Positions 5,702-12,788 of a stretch of DNA of 24,504 nucleotides are shown piece after piece. The stretch comes from Treponema sp. (GTDB lineage: Bacteria; Spirochaetota; Spirochaetia; Treponematales; Treponemataceae): contig JAEDCY010000038.1 of assembly GCA_016293915.1 (NCBI GenBank), positions 1 to 24,504 of the forward strand, given 5' to 3'. The position numbers were made by a program, and so were the translations under genes. The notes beneath the pieces were generated by a model that saw nothing but the letters and a program-made list of their open reading frames with translations, was not told where the DNA came from and ran no database searches. Every line of letters begins with the position of its first letter. Positions within the stretch are counted from its first letter, which is position 1.

Positions 5702-6980
5702 CAGCTACATTATAAATGCTTGTGTAAACTGAATCAATCTTATCTTCATCAATACTTGAGAAAGCAACACGTAAGGTGTGAGAATCAATCTGAATAATTC
5801 CGATTCCCTTTTCTTTAAGAAGTGACTTTCGGATTTCTTCTGCTTTTCCGGTACTTACATGGAAACTCATAAAGTAACCAGAATTAAAAGGAAGAGGTTC
5901 AAGCACTTTTGAAGTGTGTGTATTTACAAATTTGCGGACAAGGTCATAGCGGCGCTTGAGCATTTTGCGGCATTCAATCTTCTGCTTATTATGTGCATCA
6001 TCCTTAAGAGCATGCATTACAAGGCTCTGAGACGGAGTTGAAGAACAAGAAACTGAAGAGCGGATTGCAGCCATAAACTTTGTAACAAGTGCTGTGTACT
6101 GTGCATCTGAAAGTCCTTTAGAAGCGAAAGTTACAAAGCCAGCACGGAAGCCCCATGCAAAATCTTCTTTTGTTGGACCGTCAGCCTTGATTGCAAGAAC
6201 GTTCTCGTGAAGATCTGCCATATAAGCAAAGAGAGACTGTGGCTCGATATCATCTTCGTAGTTGAGTCCGAAGTAAGCGTCATCAGAAAGGACGAGAACC
6301 TTTTTACCAGATTCAGCAATTTCACGAACGATGCGTACAATTTCCTTTGCTTCAGAAACTGTAGGACTATAACCTGATGGATTCTGAGGGAAGTTAAGGA
6401 TTACACGAACTGAGCCGTACTTTTCTGCATCGGCTTTCATTTTTGCTTCAAGATCTGCAATGTTGAACTTTCCGTTTTCAAAACATTTGAACTGATGGAA
6501 CTCAGCACCACGGCGGGCTGCTACAATCAGTTCGTAATTATCCCAGCAAGGGTCAGCTGCAAGAAGCGGCTTATCTACATCAACAAAAAGGTCGCTTACA
6601 TAAGAAAGAACTGCAGTAAGTCCCGGTACCAGAATTGGCAGTGAGAACTGTTTGTTTTTAAGCGACGGATTTTTTTCTATGATTTTTTCTTTCCATAAAG
6701 CACGAAGGTCTGGATTACCGGCTGTTTTTGCATAAGCAACTGTTTCGCGCGGTGTGAGGGAAGGCATATTCTTTTTGTAAGAATCAAGCTCGATTGGTGT
6801 GCCCTGAGCAACTGCCATACCAATTGTACCGTTTGCAAAGTGAGCATCTTTTGCGGCTTCTCCACCCTGAGAAATAATTCCGTTTGGGAAATAAAGGCGG
6901 CGTCCCATGTCCGACATGAGTGCGTCTACTACTGACCCTGCGAGGGTATCATTCAATTCTTTTGCTAATGGATTAATCAT
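5691..6980 (-). CDS. PLP-dependent aminotransferase, class I/II fold
   Basis: This 429-residue fold-type I enzyme should transfer amino groups between amino and keto acids using pyridoxal phosphate. Visible landmarks are the N-terminal YFPNG segment, LVPGLTAVLSY (cofactor phosphate region), NFPQNPSGYS (N200, conserved Asn), LSDDAYFGL (D233/D234 and Y236), the Schiff-base lysine in DGPTKEDFAWGFRAG (K271), and the downstream Arg (R279) of the same block. The length fits the aspartate/aromatic aminotransferase superfamily, but the substrate cannot be read from the sequence. ATG 6980 is chosen because homologous-looking sequence (NPLAKELN) begins right after it. A strong promoter ends only nine bases upstream, predicting a nearly leaderless mRNA. 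It is followed by an overlapping lipoprotein gene. Confidence 0.85.
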   Translation of the reverse strand: MINPLAKELNDTLAGSVVDALMSDMGRRLYFPNGIISQGGEAAKDAHFANGTIGMAVAQGTPIELDSYKKNMPSLTPRETVAYAKTAGNPDLRALWKEKIIEKNPSLKNKQFSLPILVPGLTAVLSYVSDLFVDVDKPLLAADPCWDNYELIVAARRGAEFHQFKCFENGKFNIADLEAKMKADAEKYGSVRVILNFPQNPSGYSPTVSEAKEIVRIVREIAESGKKVLVLSDDAYFGLNYEDDIEPQSLFAYMADLHENVLAIKADGPTKEDFAWGFRAGFVTFASKGLSDAQYTALVTKFMAAIRSSVSCSSTPSQSLVMHALKDDAHNKQKIECRKMLKRRYDLVRKFVNTHTSKVLEPLPFNSGYFMSFHVSTGKAEEIRKSLLKEKGIGIIQIDSHTLRVAFSSIDEDKIDSVYTSIYNVADAL

Positions 6981-6989
6981 AATGCCCTA

Positions 6990-7018
6990 ATTATGCGAAT
7001 TTGTGATTGCTTAGTCAA
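6990..7018 (-). promoter_or_regulatory. Promoter of the aminotransferase gene
   Basis: On the minus strand TTGACT (7013-7018), a 17-bp spacer and CATAAT (6990-6995) form a good sigma70 promoter. The expected start (about 6983) leaves only 2-4 bases before ATG 6980. An AGGG lies inside this interval but would be at or upstream of the start, so a normal ribosome site may be absent from the mRNA. Confidence 0.7.
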
Positions 7019-7062
7019 TAATTATACAAAAAAAATGCATATTTATGCAGAAATCAGGATAT

Positions 7063-7208
7063 TATGATAATTGGCCACTCCCGCTGAAAAATCCCCAAGG
7101 CTGCTGGGCGAGCCTCGTCGCTCCGCTCGTATTTTCCGACGAACCGGCGTTCCTGTATCGGCTCGATGCAGCCTTGGGTCTTTTTCTGCTCCGTGTCCAA
7201 TTATCATA
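7063..7208 (-). other. Long structured element 2 (same family as 4192-4368)
   Basis: Read on the minus strand, 12 outer pairs (TATGATAATTGG/CCAATTATCATA), an A-G mismatch and CAC/GTG make a 16-position helix. Next come a GGA against GGGA internal loop, a 22-position helix with an A-A mismatch and tandem G-A/A-G mismatches, then AT against CCCA, then CGAGCC/GGCTCG. Helix lengths and loops match element 1 although many paired bases differ. A TATAAT on the minus strand (7256-7261; weak -35 TTCTTG) could start an RNA about 40 bases upstream. It sits between divergent promoters, so it is not simply a terminator. Confidence 0.8.
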
Positions 7209-7292
7209 CATCAATGAAATCTGACAACCACCTCTGATTTTTTTCATAGATTCAGATTATATCTATTCACAGAATCTTCAAGAATTCAGACA

Positions 7293-7330
7293 TTATGATT
7301 TTTTCCCACGGGAGCGTTCAAAAATCATTA
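7293..7330 (+). repeat. Collapsed copy of the structured element
   Basis: After a left end TTATGATTTTT this segment continues as TTTTTCCCACGGGAGCG and ends AAAAATCATTA. This matches the 3' arm of element 1 (TTTTTCCACGGGAGCGCTC, then ATCATAA), including GGGA. The left arm and the apical part are missing, as if deleted between T-runs. ATGATTTTT/AAAAATCAT (7295-7303 with 7320-7328) still pair. It lies just upstream of the moxR promoter. Confidence 0.7.
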
Positions 7331-7342
7331 TCACACAGGTAT

Positions 7343-7371
7343 TTGTAAGAATATCTCCATTTTGATATAAT
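7343..7371 (+). promoter_or_regulatory. Promoter of the moxR-bat operon
   Basis: TTGTAA (7343-7348), a 17-bp spacer and a perfect TATAAT (7366-7371), which is also preceded by TGA (extended -10). The predicted start near 7378 is two bases before ATG 7380, so the operon mRNA should be leaderless. This rules against the GTG at 7374 as start. Confidence 0.78.
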
Positions 7372-7379
7372 CTGTGTCT

Positions 7380-8375
7380 ATGAATAACGAAATTGTACAT
7401 ACAATAGAAAACTGTCGTGCGGAGGCTGGAAAGAGACTTGTGGGACAGGAAAATCTTATTGATGATATTTTAACTGCTTTTATTGCGGGAGGTCATGTAC
7501 TTCTGGAAGGTGTTCCGGGACTTGCAAAAACACTCGCAATAAAAACTGTTGCCGAAATCCTTGGTCTTGAGTTTAAGCGCATTCAGTTTACTCCGGATTT
7601 ATTGCCGGCTGATGTTACCGGTACTTTGATTTATGAACAGAACAAAGGAACTTTCAGTGTCAGAAAAGGTCCTGTTTTTGCAAATGTAATTCTTGCGGAT
7701 GAAATTAACCGTGCACCCGCTAAGGTTCAGTCGGCAATGCTTGAAGCAATGGAAGAAAAGCAGATTACTATAGGCGAAGAAACTTATAAACTTCCGGATC
7801 CTTTTTTTGTACTTGCTACACAGAACCCGGTTGAACAGGAAGGGACCTATAATTTGCCGGAGGCCGAGCTCGACCGCTTTTTAATGAAACTTGTAATCAG
7901 CTATCCTGCAGCAGACAATGAAATTAAAATTGTACAGACTGCGGGAAAAGCCCCTTATGTTCCTGTAAAACAGATTATAACTTCTGCCAATATTAAGGAT
8001 ATGAAAGAAGCTTCAGACAAAATCACCTGCAGCGAAAAACTTGTTGAATACATTGTTTCTATTTTGACTGTAACCAGACCTGAAAGTTCTAAAAAACAAC
8101 AGACTGGACGAACTCTTGTAAATACTGCAAATTCAAACGATATTACACGCTACATTCATTTTGGAGCTTCTCCTCGTGCGGGAATTGCAATGCTTCAGTG
8201 TGCTAAGGTAAAAGCTCTTTTTGCAGGCCGTGATTTTATTCTCCCTGAAGATATTAAGGCTGTAGCTTTGAATGTTCTGCGTCACCGTCTGGTACTTTCT
8301 TATGAAGCTGCGGCTGATAATGTTACCGCTGATGATATTATCTCTAGAATCCTTGATTTTATTCCGGTTCCGTAA
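7380..8375 (+). CDS. moxR: MoxR-family AAA+ ATPase
   Basis: This 331-residue AAA+ ATPase has a Walker A GVPGLAKT (residues 44-51), Walker B VILADEINRAP, a sensor segment VLATQNPVEQEGTY and the AELDRFLMK arginine-containing helix, all in MoxR-typical order. The lid domain includes HFGASPRAGIAML and DIKAVALNVLRHRLVLSYEA. MoxR proteins act as chaperone-like ATPases, usually with a neighbouring DUF58 protein and VWA-domain proteins, and this is the first gene of such an operon. ATG 7380 is preferred over GTG 7374 because the promoter -10 box ends at 7371, so GTG would precede the transcript start. An 82-base gap with a palindromic repeat separates it from the next gene. Confidence 0.93.
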   Translation: MNNEIVHTIENCRAEAGKRLVGQENLIDDILTAFIAGGHVLLEGVPGLAKTLAIKTVAEILGLEFKRIQFTPDLLPADVTGTLIYEQNKGTFSVRKGPVFANVILADEINRAPAKVQSAMLEAMEEKQITIGEETYKLPDPFFVLATQNPVEQEGTYNLPEAELDRFLMKLVISYPAADNEIKIVQTAGKAPYVPVKQIITSANIKDMKEASDKITCSEKLVEYIVSILTVTRPESSKKQQTGRTLVNTANSNDITRYIHFGASPRAGIAMLQCAKVKALFAGRDFILPEDIKAVALNVLRHRLVLSYEAAADNVTADDIISRILDFIPVP

Positions 8376-8381
8376 AAATCT

Positions 8382-8440
8382 GTCACCCTGAACTTGTTTC
8401 AGAGTCTCGCCAATAGATGCTGAAACAAGTTCAGCATGAC
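8382..8440. repeat. Palindromic interspersed repeat
   Basis: GTCA, then CTGAACTTGTTTCAG (8388-8402), a 17-base centre, CTGAAACAAGTTCAG (8420-8434) and TGAC form a hairpin with a perfect 15-bp stem. This resembles the GTCATCCTGAACTTGTTTCAG palindromes scattered in many bacterial genomes. It lies in the only sizeable gap of the moxR-bat operon and could modulate the mRNA. It lacks a T-run, so it does not look like a terminator. Confidence 0.7.
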
Positions 8441-8457
8441 GCTGTCTGAGAAAATAT

Positions 8458-9360
8458 ATGTCAAAAAGATATCTTGCGAATAATGAATCTCTCATAAAAA
8501 AAGCTCTGTATTTAAGACTGATGGCCGAGGATATTGCCGAAGGTATGAAGAGCGGAAATTTCCGTTCTCTTTACAGAGGTCAGGGAATTGAGTTTGCAGG
8601 AGTCCGCGACTACAACCACGGAGACGACATCCGCACAATTGACTGGAACGTAACAGCCCGCATGGGGCGGCCCTACATTAAAATATTTGAAGAGGAACGC
8701 GAATTACAAATCTTTCTCATTGTAGATTCCTCGCGCTCCATGCAGCTTGAAAACTCGTCCGACCGCCGCACAAAATACGCCGCCGCCGCCGAAACAGCAG
8801 CCCTCGTGGCAATTGCGGCGGAACTCAATGCCTGTCCCGCAGGCGCTGTGTTTTTCGACGGCGCAATACATTTTTCGTGCGAACCATCACTCGGTAAAGA
8901 AAACACAATGCAATTGCTGAATCATCTGGATCGACTCCCAGACTCTCCAACCGTCGGCTCAGTTCTTCCAAATGCAATCACCGCGGCGGCAAAAGTCCTC
9001 CGCAAACGTTCCCTCGTGTTCATCCTTTCGGACTTTCGCAGTGGCGGCTGGGAAAAGCCACTGATCAGCCTCGCTCAAAAAAATGACGTAATTGCCATAA
9101 ATCTCCACGACGCTTCTGACGAAGAACTGCCGTCTCTGGGAACAGTAAATTTTATGGATGCAGAAAGCGGCTTAAAGATGGCCCTTCCATCTTCATCTCC
9201 GGCTTTCAAAAAAGAATGGCGTAACTATAACGAAATGAATCAGAACCGATGGCAGGATTTTTGTATAAAACATGGAGCTATGCCGGTAATTCTTGATACT
9301 AAAACAGAGCCTGTTCAGGTACTTAATCAGATATTTTCACGAAAGGCAAGACTAAGGTAA
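8458..9360 (+). CDS. DUF58 protein with VWA-like fold (MoxR partner)
   Basis: This 300-residue protein carries the DUF58 signature: RSLYRGQGIEFAGVRDYNHG with GDDIRTIDWNVTAR after it, then a FEEERELQIFLIVDSSRSM strand with a DxSxS metal-site-like motif (DSSRS). DUF58 proteins accompany MoxR ATPases and are thought to link them to VWA proteins, which are encoded downstream here. No membrane segment is evident, so it is probably cytoplasmic. The start ATG 8458 lacks a clear Shine-Dalgarno; the palindromic repeat lies just upstream. About 8550-9110 is visibly more GC-rich (GCC, CGC, GGC codons) than the start, the end and the neighbouring genes. The stop is ten bases before the next gene. Confidence 0.88.
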   Translation: MSKRYLANNESLIKKALYLRLMAEDIAEGMKSGNFRSLYRGQGIEFAGVRDYNHGDDIRTIDWNVTARMGRPYIKIFEEERELQIFLIVDSSRSMQLENSSDRRTKYAAAAETAALVAIAAELNACPAGAVFFDGAIHFSCEPSLGKENTMQLLNHLDRLPDSPTVGSVLPNAITAAAKVLRKRSLVFILSDFRSGGWEKPLISLAQKNDVIAINLHDASDEELPSLGTVNFMDAESGLKMALPSSSPAFKKEWRNYNEMNQNRWQDFCIKHGAMPVILDTKTEPVQVLNQIFSRKARLR

Positions 9361-9370
9361 GGAGACAGCA

Positions 9371-10303
9371 ATGGCAACTATTTCACCGCAGCAGATTCTC
9401 ATACCAAAAAAAGTTTACATTGGAGATACAGCAGAACTCCGCTGCACTTTCAACAGCCCTGACCCGTTTCTAAAACAGCTTACAAGCAGCGGAACTGCCG
9501 AACTACCGTTAGTTAGCCAATCAACTGAACCACAAGAGGAATATGTAATCAAAAACATCTCACTCTCTCCTTCTGGCATTGATTTTTATCAATTAACAAT
9601 AACCTTTATTCCATGGAAAACCGGCGACCTTCTTTTTCCTTCGATGGAGATTGAAGGTTCAGATATCGTCCTGGAATTCCAAACCATTCAGATTGTCTCT
9701 CTCATTGCGAATGAAAACACAAACACTTCTACAATCCGGGATACTGAAGCACCGCTGCTTCTTCCAGGCACAACATATAAACTTTATGGAACACTTTCCG
9801 TCTTTGTTATTTTTTTAATTATCTGTATAAGAATTATACTTAAAAGAAAAAATATTTTATTTTACATTAATCAAAAACGTCTGCTTAAGAAATATAAAAA
9901 AAATAAAAAGCAGACTATCCGCAACCTGTATAAGATTGCAGATGAAGCAGAAGCAGCTAAGATTGATGACCAGACTGCTGCCGAAAATCTTCAGAAAAGT
10001 CTGCGTACTTATCTTGAAATTCGTTTTGATTATCCTTTTACACACACAGTTGCCTCAGAAATAATGCAGGGATGGCAGACTGCGACCGGCGGACTTCTTT
10101 CTGACACAAAAACAGAAGCTTTTGGAAATATCGCAGCAAGCTTTATTCGTACCGATTTTATCCGCTACAGTAAAAATGGAAAATTCGAAGAAAATGAACT
10201 TATAAATCTGATTGAAAAAATTATATCGCAAATACAAATTCTGGAACAAAACGAAGAGTCACTTTCAGGTTCGAATTCAGATAACATTCCGATAGGAGGA
10301 TAA
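9371..10303 (+). CDS. Bat-operon membrane protein, BatD/DUF4381-like position
   Basis: This 310-residue protein has a GGAG ribosome site six bases before ATG 9371. The N-terminal part (about 1-135) is beta-rich (IGDTAELRCTFNS, YQLTITFIPWKTGDLLFP), like the immunoglobulin-like domains of BatD proteins. A single membrane segment (about residues 141-158) is followed by a basic stretch with many lysines, then a helical domain (about 185-295). It has no obvious N-terminal signal peptide, so how the N-terminal domain crosses the membrane is unclear. Genes of this type commonly lie between DUF58 and the VWA genes in MoxR-Bat operons. Function is inferred from position only; I recognise no catalytic motif. 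Confidence 0.7.
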   Translation: MATISPQQILIPKKVYIGDTAELRCTFNSPDPFLKQLTSSGTAELPLVSQSTEPQEEYVIKNISLSPSGIDFYQLTITFIPWKTGDLLFPSMEIEGSDIVLEFQTIQIVSLIANENTNTSTIRDTEAPLLLPGTTYKLYGTLSVFVIFLIICIRIILKRKNILFYINQKRLLKKYKKNKKQTIRNLYKIADEAEAAKIDDQTAAENLQKSLRTYLEIRFDYPFTHTVASEIMQGWQTATGGLLSDTKTEAFGNIAASFIRTDFIRYSKNGKFEENELINLIEKIISQIQILEQNEESLSGSNSDNIPIGG

Positions 10304-10310
10304 AAAACTA

Positions 10311-12788
10311 ATGCCTGCTTTTGAAAACCCGGCTGCTTTTTTTCTTGTATTATTAATTCCTCTTCTCTTTATTTTGCGTTCTGCAAAAATTTTTAATCAG
10401 ATTAGTTTTCCAGCAGTTCTTTCTGACTGGGAAGGACATTCTTTTGAATGGAAAGGCAAACCTCAAAAATTTCTTTCCCTTCTTGCTTGTTTCTTTTTTA
10501 CGTCAGGTTTTTTGATTTCTGTTTGTGCACTTGCAGCTCCTGTATTTTCTAACCAGGAAAAAGTATATACATCTCTTGGAACTGATACTATTTTTGTTTT
10601 GGACACAAGTCCATCAATGTCAGCAAAAGATATGAATGGAAGTCAGAGACTTGCTGCTGCAAAAAATTCAATTTATACACTTTCTCATAAAAATGATGGA
10701 AGCCGCTACGGGCTTGTTGCATTGGGGAGCAATGCTGCAGTTTTAGTACCGCCTACCAGTGATCTCAATTTCTTTTCGGAAAGACTTTCAAACATTACTT
10801 CCGGCTCCTTTGGAAATGGTTCTGCTATAGGTGATGGACTTAGTACCGCAGTATGTCATCTGGTTTCCTCTTCTGCTCCAAAAAAATGTATTGTCCTTCT
10901 TACAGACGGTGAAAACAATGCCGGAGAAATTCACCCAGAAACCGCTGCACAGTTAGCTTCTGATAACAATATTACAATTTATGTAATTGGAATTGGTTCA
11001 AAGGGAAAGGTACCTATTGAATACACTGACCCTGCAACAGGAAAACTCTATTCTGGTTATCTGGATTCAAATTTTAATCCAGCCTCACTAAAGAAAATTG
11101 CCAGTATTGCTGGCGGACGATATTTTGAAGCACAATCAATAGACGAGCTTTCTGGAATATTGACCACTGTTGCAAAAACAGAAACTATCTCTCAGAATTT
11201 TACCTACCGTACAGTCAACAGACTTTTTTACAAACAATTTTTGAACATTGCAATTCTTCTTTTTGTTCTTGCATGGTTCATCAGAAGAATTGTATTAAAA
11301 GAAATGATTTGTTTTAAATATAAACGAATCTTATTTGTACGATCTGCCTGTCTGCTCATAGCCTTTATCTTTCTTCTTCTTGCACATTCAGGGCTCACAT
11401 GGGGAACTTACCTTGTACCAGTTCAAAAAAGCGGACATTCCGTTGCAATGGTTTTTGATATTTCAAACAGCATGCTGGCAAAAGACTGTCCCGGAAATAC
11501 TTCACGATTGAATGCAGCCAGTCTTTATGCAAAAAAACTTCTTTCAAAAATGGAAGGAGTTCCAGTAGCTGTTGTTCTTGCAAAAGGTGATGGAGTTGCT
11601 GCGATTCCTTTAACAGATGATTCAGCAATGGTAGAATCGCTACTTGATGTGATGTCACCAAGTCTGATGACAGTTCCCGGTTCCAGCATTGGCCGTGGAA
11701 TTCTAAGAGCAAAAGAAACCTTTCAGACAAACTTTTCTTCTGCCGGAAGAATCTGGGTTTTTACAGATGGTGAAGAAACTGATTCTCAACTTACGTCTGC
11801 CCTTCTTGAATGTCAGAAGGCCGGCATCCCGGTTTCAATAATCGGCTTTGGCTCTGAAACCGAAAGTCCAGTTCTGGCAGGAGATGGCAAAACTCAGGTA
11901 ATGACAGCATTACGAAAAAATCGTCTTGAAAGAGCAATTTCAGAAGCTTCTTCAAAATACCGTTTTTTCAACAATCAGGAAAATCTTATATATGTAGATT
12001 CTTTGGAAAAAGGTTCTGCTGTTCAATTACTTTCTCAACTGCGTTTTGGTCCTACAGAAAATCTGATTACTTCTTATGAAGAAAAACCCGTTCCACGATA
12101 TAAATTGTTTTTATCTCTTGCAGTTATTCTTTTGATTTTCAGCTATATAAGTACAGAATTTAACTTCCAGAGATTTTTTAATAATTCAAAACCTTTTGCA
12201 AAAGCCTCTGCAGCTCTCTTTATTTCATTACTCTGCAGTTGTTCCTCTCAGACAACAAATATTTTCAAAGGAACAATTTCTTTTCATCAAAAAAAATACA
12301 GGCATGCAGTTTCCTGCTTTATGGAAGCTTCTGAAAATGCAGCTGTAAATAATAATCCGATAAATCAGGGATTTGCACTTTACGATCTAGGCACTGCTTA
12401 CATAATGCTTGGAGAAGACACCGCTGCCCTTGAACAGTTTAATAATATTTCAGAAGAAGCCCCTGCAAATGTACGTTATTCAGCCTTTTATAATGCAGGC
12501 GTACTTGCCTGGCGTAATTCTGATTTTGAGGAAGCAAAGAATTATTTTAAAAAGGCTCTTGAAATAGACAGCTCCAGAATCGATGCAAAAATTAATCTTG
12601 AACTTTCTATGCAGCAGAGTCAGGCAAAAGGGCATCAGAATCAAAGTAATCAGATTCAGGCTTCTCAGGAAGAAAGTTCACCGCAAAACCTTGAAAAAGC
12701 CGTATTCGAACATATAAAGGAGAATGATCAGAAGCAATGGAAAAACAGCGAATCAGAAAATTCATCAAATCTGGCAGAAGACTTTTAG
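10311..12788 (+). CDS. batA: BatA-BatB-BatC fusion: two VWA domains plus TPR domain
   Basis: This 825-residue protein starts after a textbook AGGAGG site. The first part is BatA-like: membrane segments about 7-22 and 53-76, a VWA domain with metal-site motif DTSPSMS (D98, S100, S102) and TDGENN, then a membrane segment about 308-324. The second part is BatB-like: a membrane segment about 341-358, a second VWA with DISNSML (D383, S385, S387) and TDGEET, and a membrane segment about 598-613. The third part is BatC-like: a hydrophobic segment 633-643 running into LLCSCSSQ, then TPR-type helices (GFALYDLGTAYIMLGEDTAA, NAGVLAWRNSDFEEAKNYFK) and a Gln/Ser-rich tail. BatA, BatB and BatC are usually separate proteins. 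VWA domains bind partners through a divalent metal; the Bat complex is linked to stress and oxygen tolerance. LLCSC looks like an embedded lipobox, perhaps a relic of a BatC lipoprotein. Its end overlaps the next gene by 52 bases. Confidence 0.9.
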   Translation: MPAFENPAAFFLVLLIPLLFILRSAKIFNQISFPAVLSDWEGHSFEWKGKPQKFLSLLACFFFTSGFLISVCALAAPVFSNQEKVYTSLGTDTIFVLDTSPSMSAKDMNGSQRLAAAKNSIYTLSHKNDGSRYGLVALGSNAAVLVPPTSDLNFFSERLSNITSGSFGNGSAIGDGLSTAVCHLVSSSAPKKCIVLLTDGENNAGEIHPETAAQLASDNNITIYVIGIGSKGKVPIEYTDPATGKLYSGYLDSNFNPASLKKIASIAGGRYFEAQSIDELSGILTTVAKTETISQNFTYRTVNRLFYKQFLNIAILLFVLAWFIRRIVLKEMICFKYKRILFVRSACLLIAFIFLLLAHSGLTWGTYLVPVQKSGHSVAMVFDISNSMLAKDCPGNTSRLNAASLYAKKLLSKMEGVPVAVVLAKGDGVAAIPLTDDSAMVESLLDVMSPSLMTVPGSSIGRGILRAKETFQTNFSSAGRIWVFTDGEETDSQLTSALLECQKAGIPVSIIGFGSETESPVLAGDGKTQVMTALRKNRLERAISEASSKYRFFNNQENLIYVDSLEKGSAVQLLSQLRFGPTENLITSYEEKPVPRYKLFLSLAVILLIFSYISTEFNFQRFFNNSKPFAKASAALFISLLCSCSSQTTNIFKGTISFHQKKYRHAVSCFMEASENAAVNNNPINQGFALYDLGTAYIMLGEDTAALEQFNNISEEAPANVRYSAFYNAGVLAWRNSDFEEAKNYFKKALEIDSSRIDAKINLELSMQQSQAKGHQNQSNQIQASQEESSPQNLEKAVFEHIKENDQKQWKNSESENSSNLAEDF

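Noticed and set aside
7062..7247. A 61-codon minus-strand reading frame over structured element 2
   Set aside because: Its composition follows the inverted repeat, and pairing, not codons, is conserved between elements.
8133..8495. A 120-codon minus-strand reading frame antisense to moxR
   Set aside because: It is antisense to well-conserved MoxR coding sequence and crosses the palindromic repeat. It is a shadow frame.
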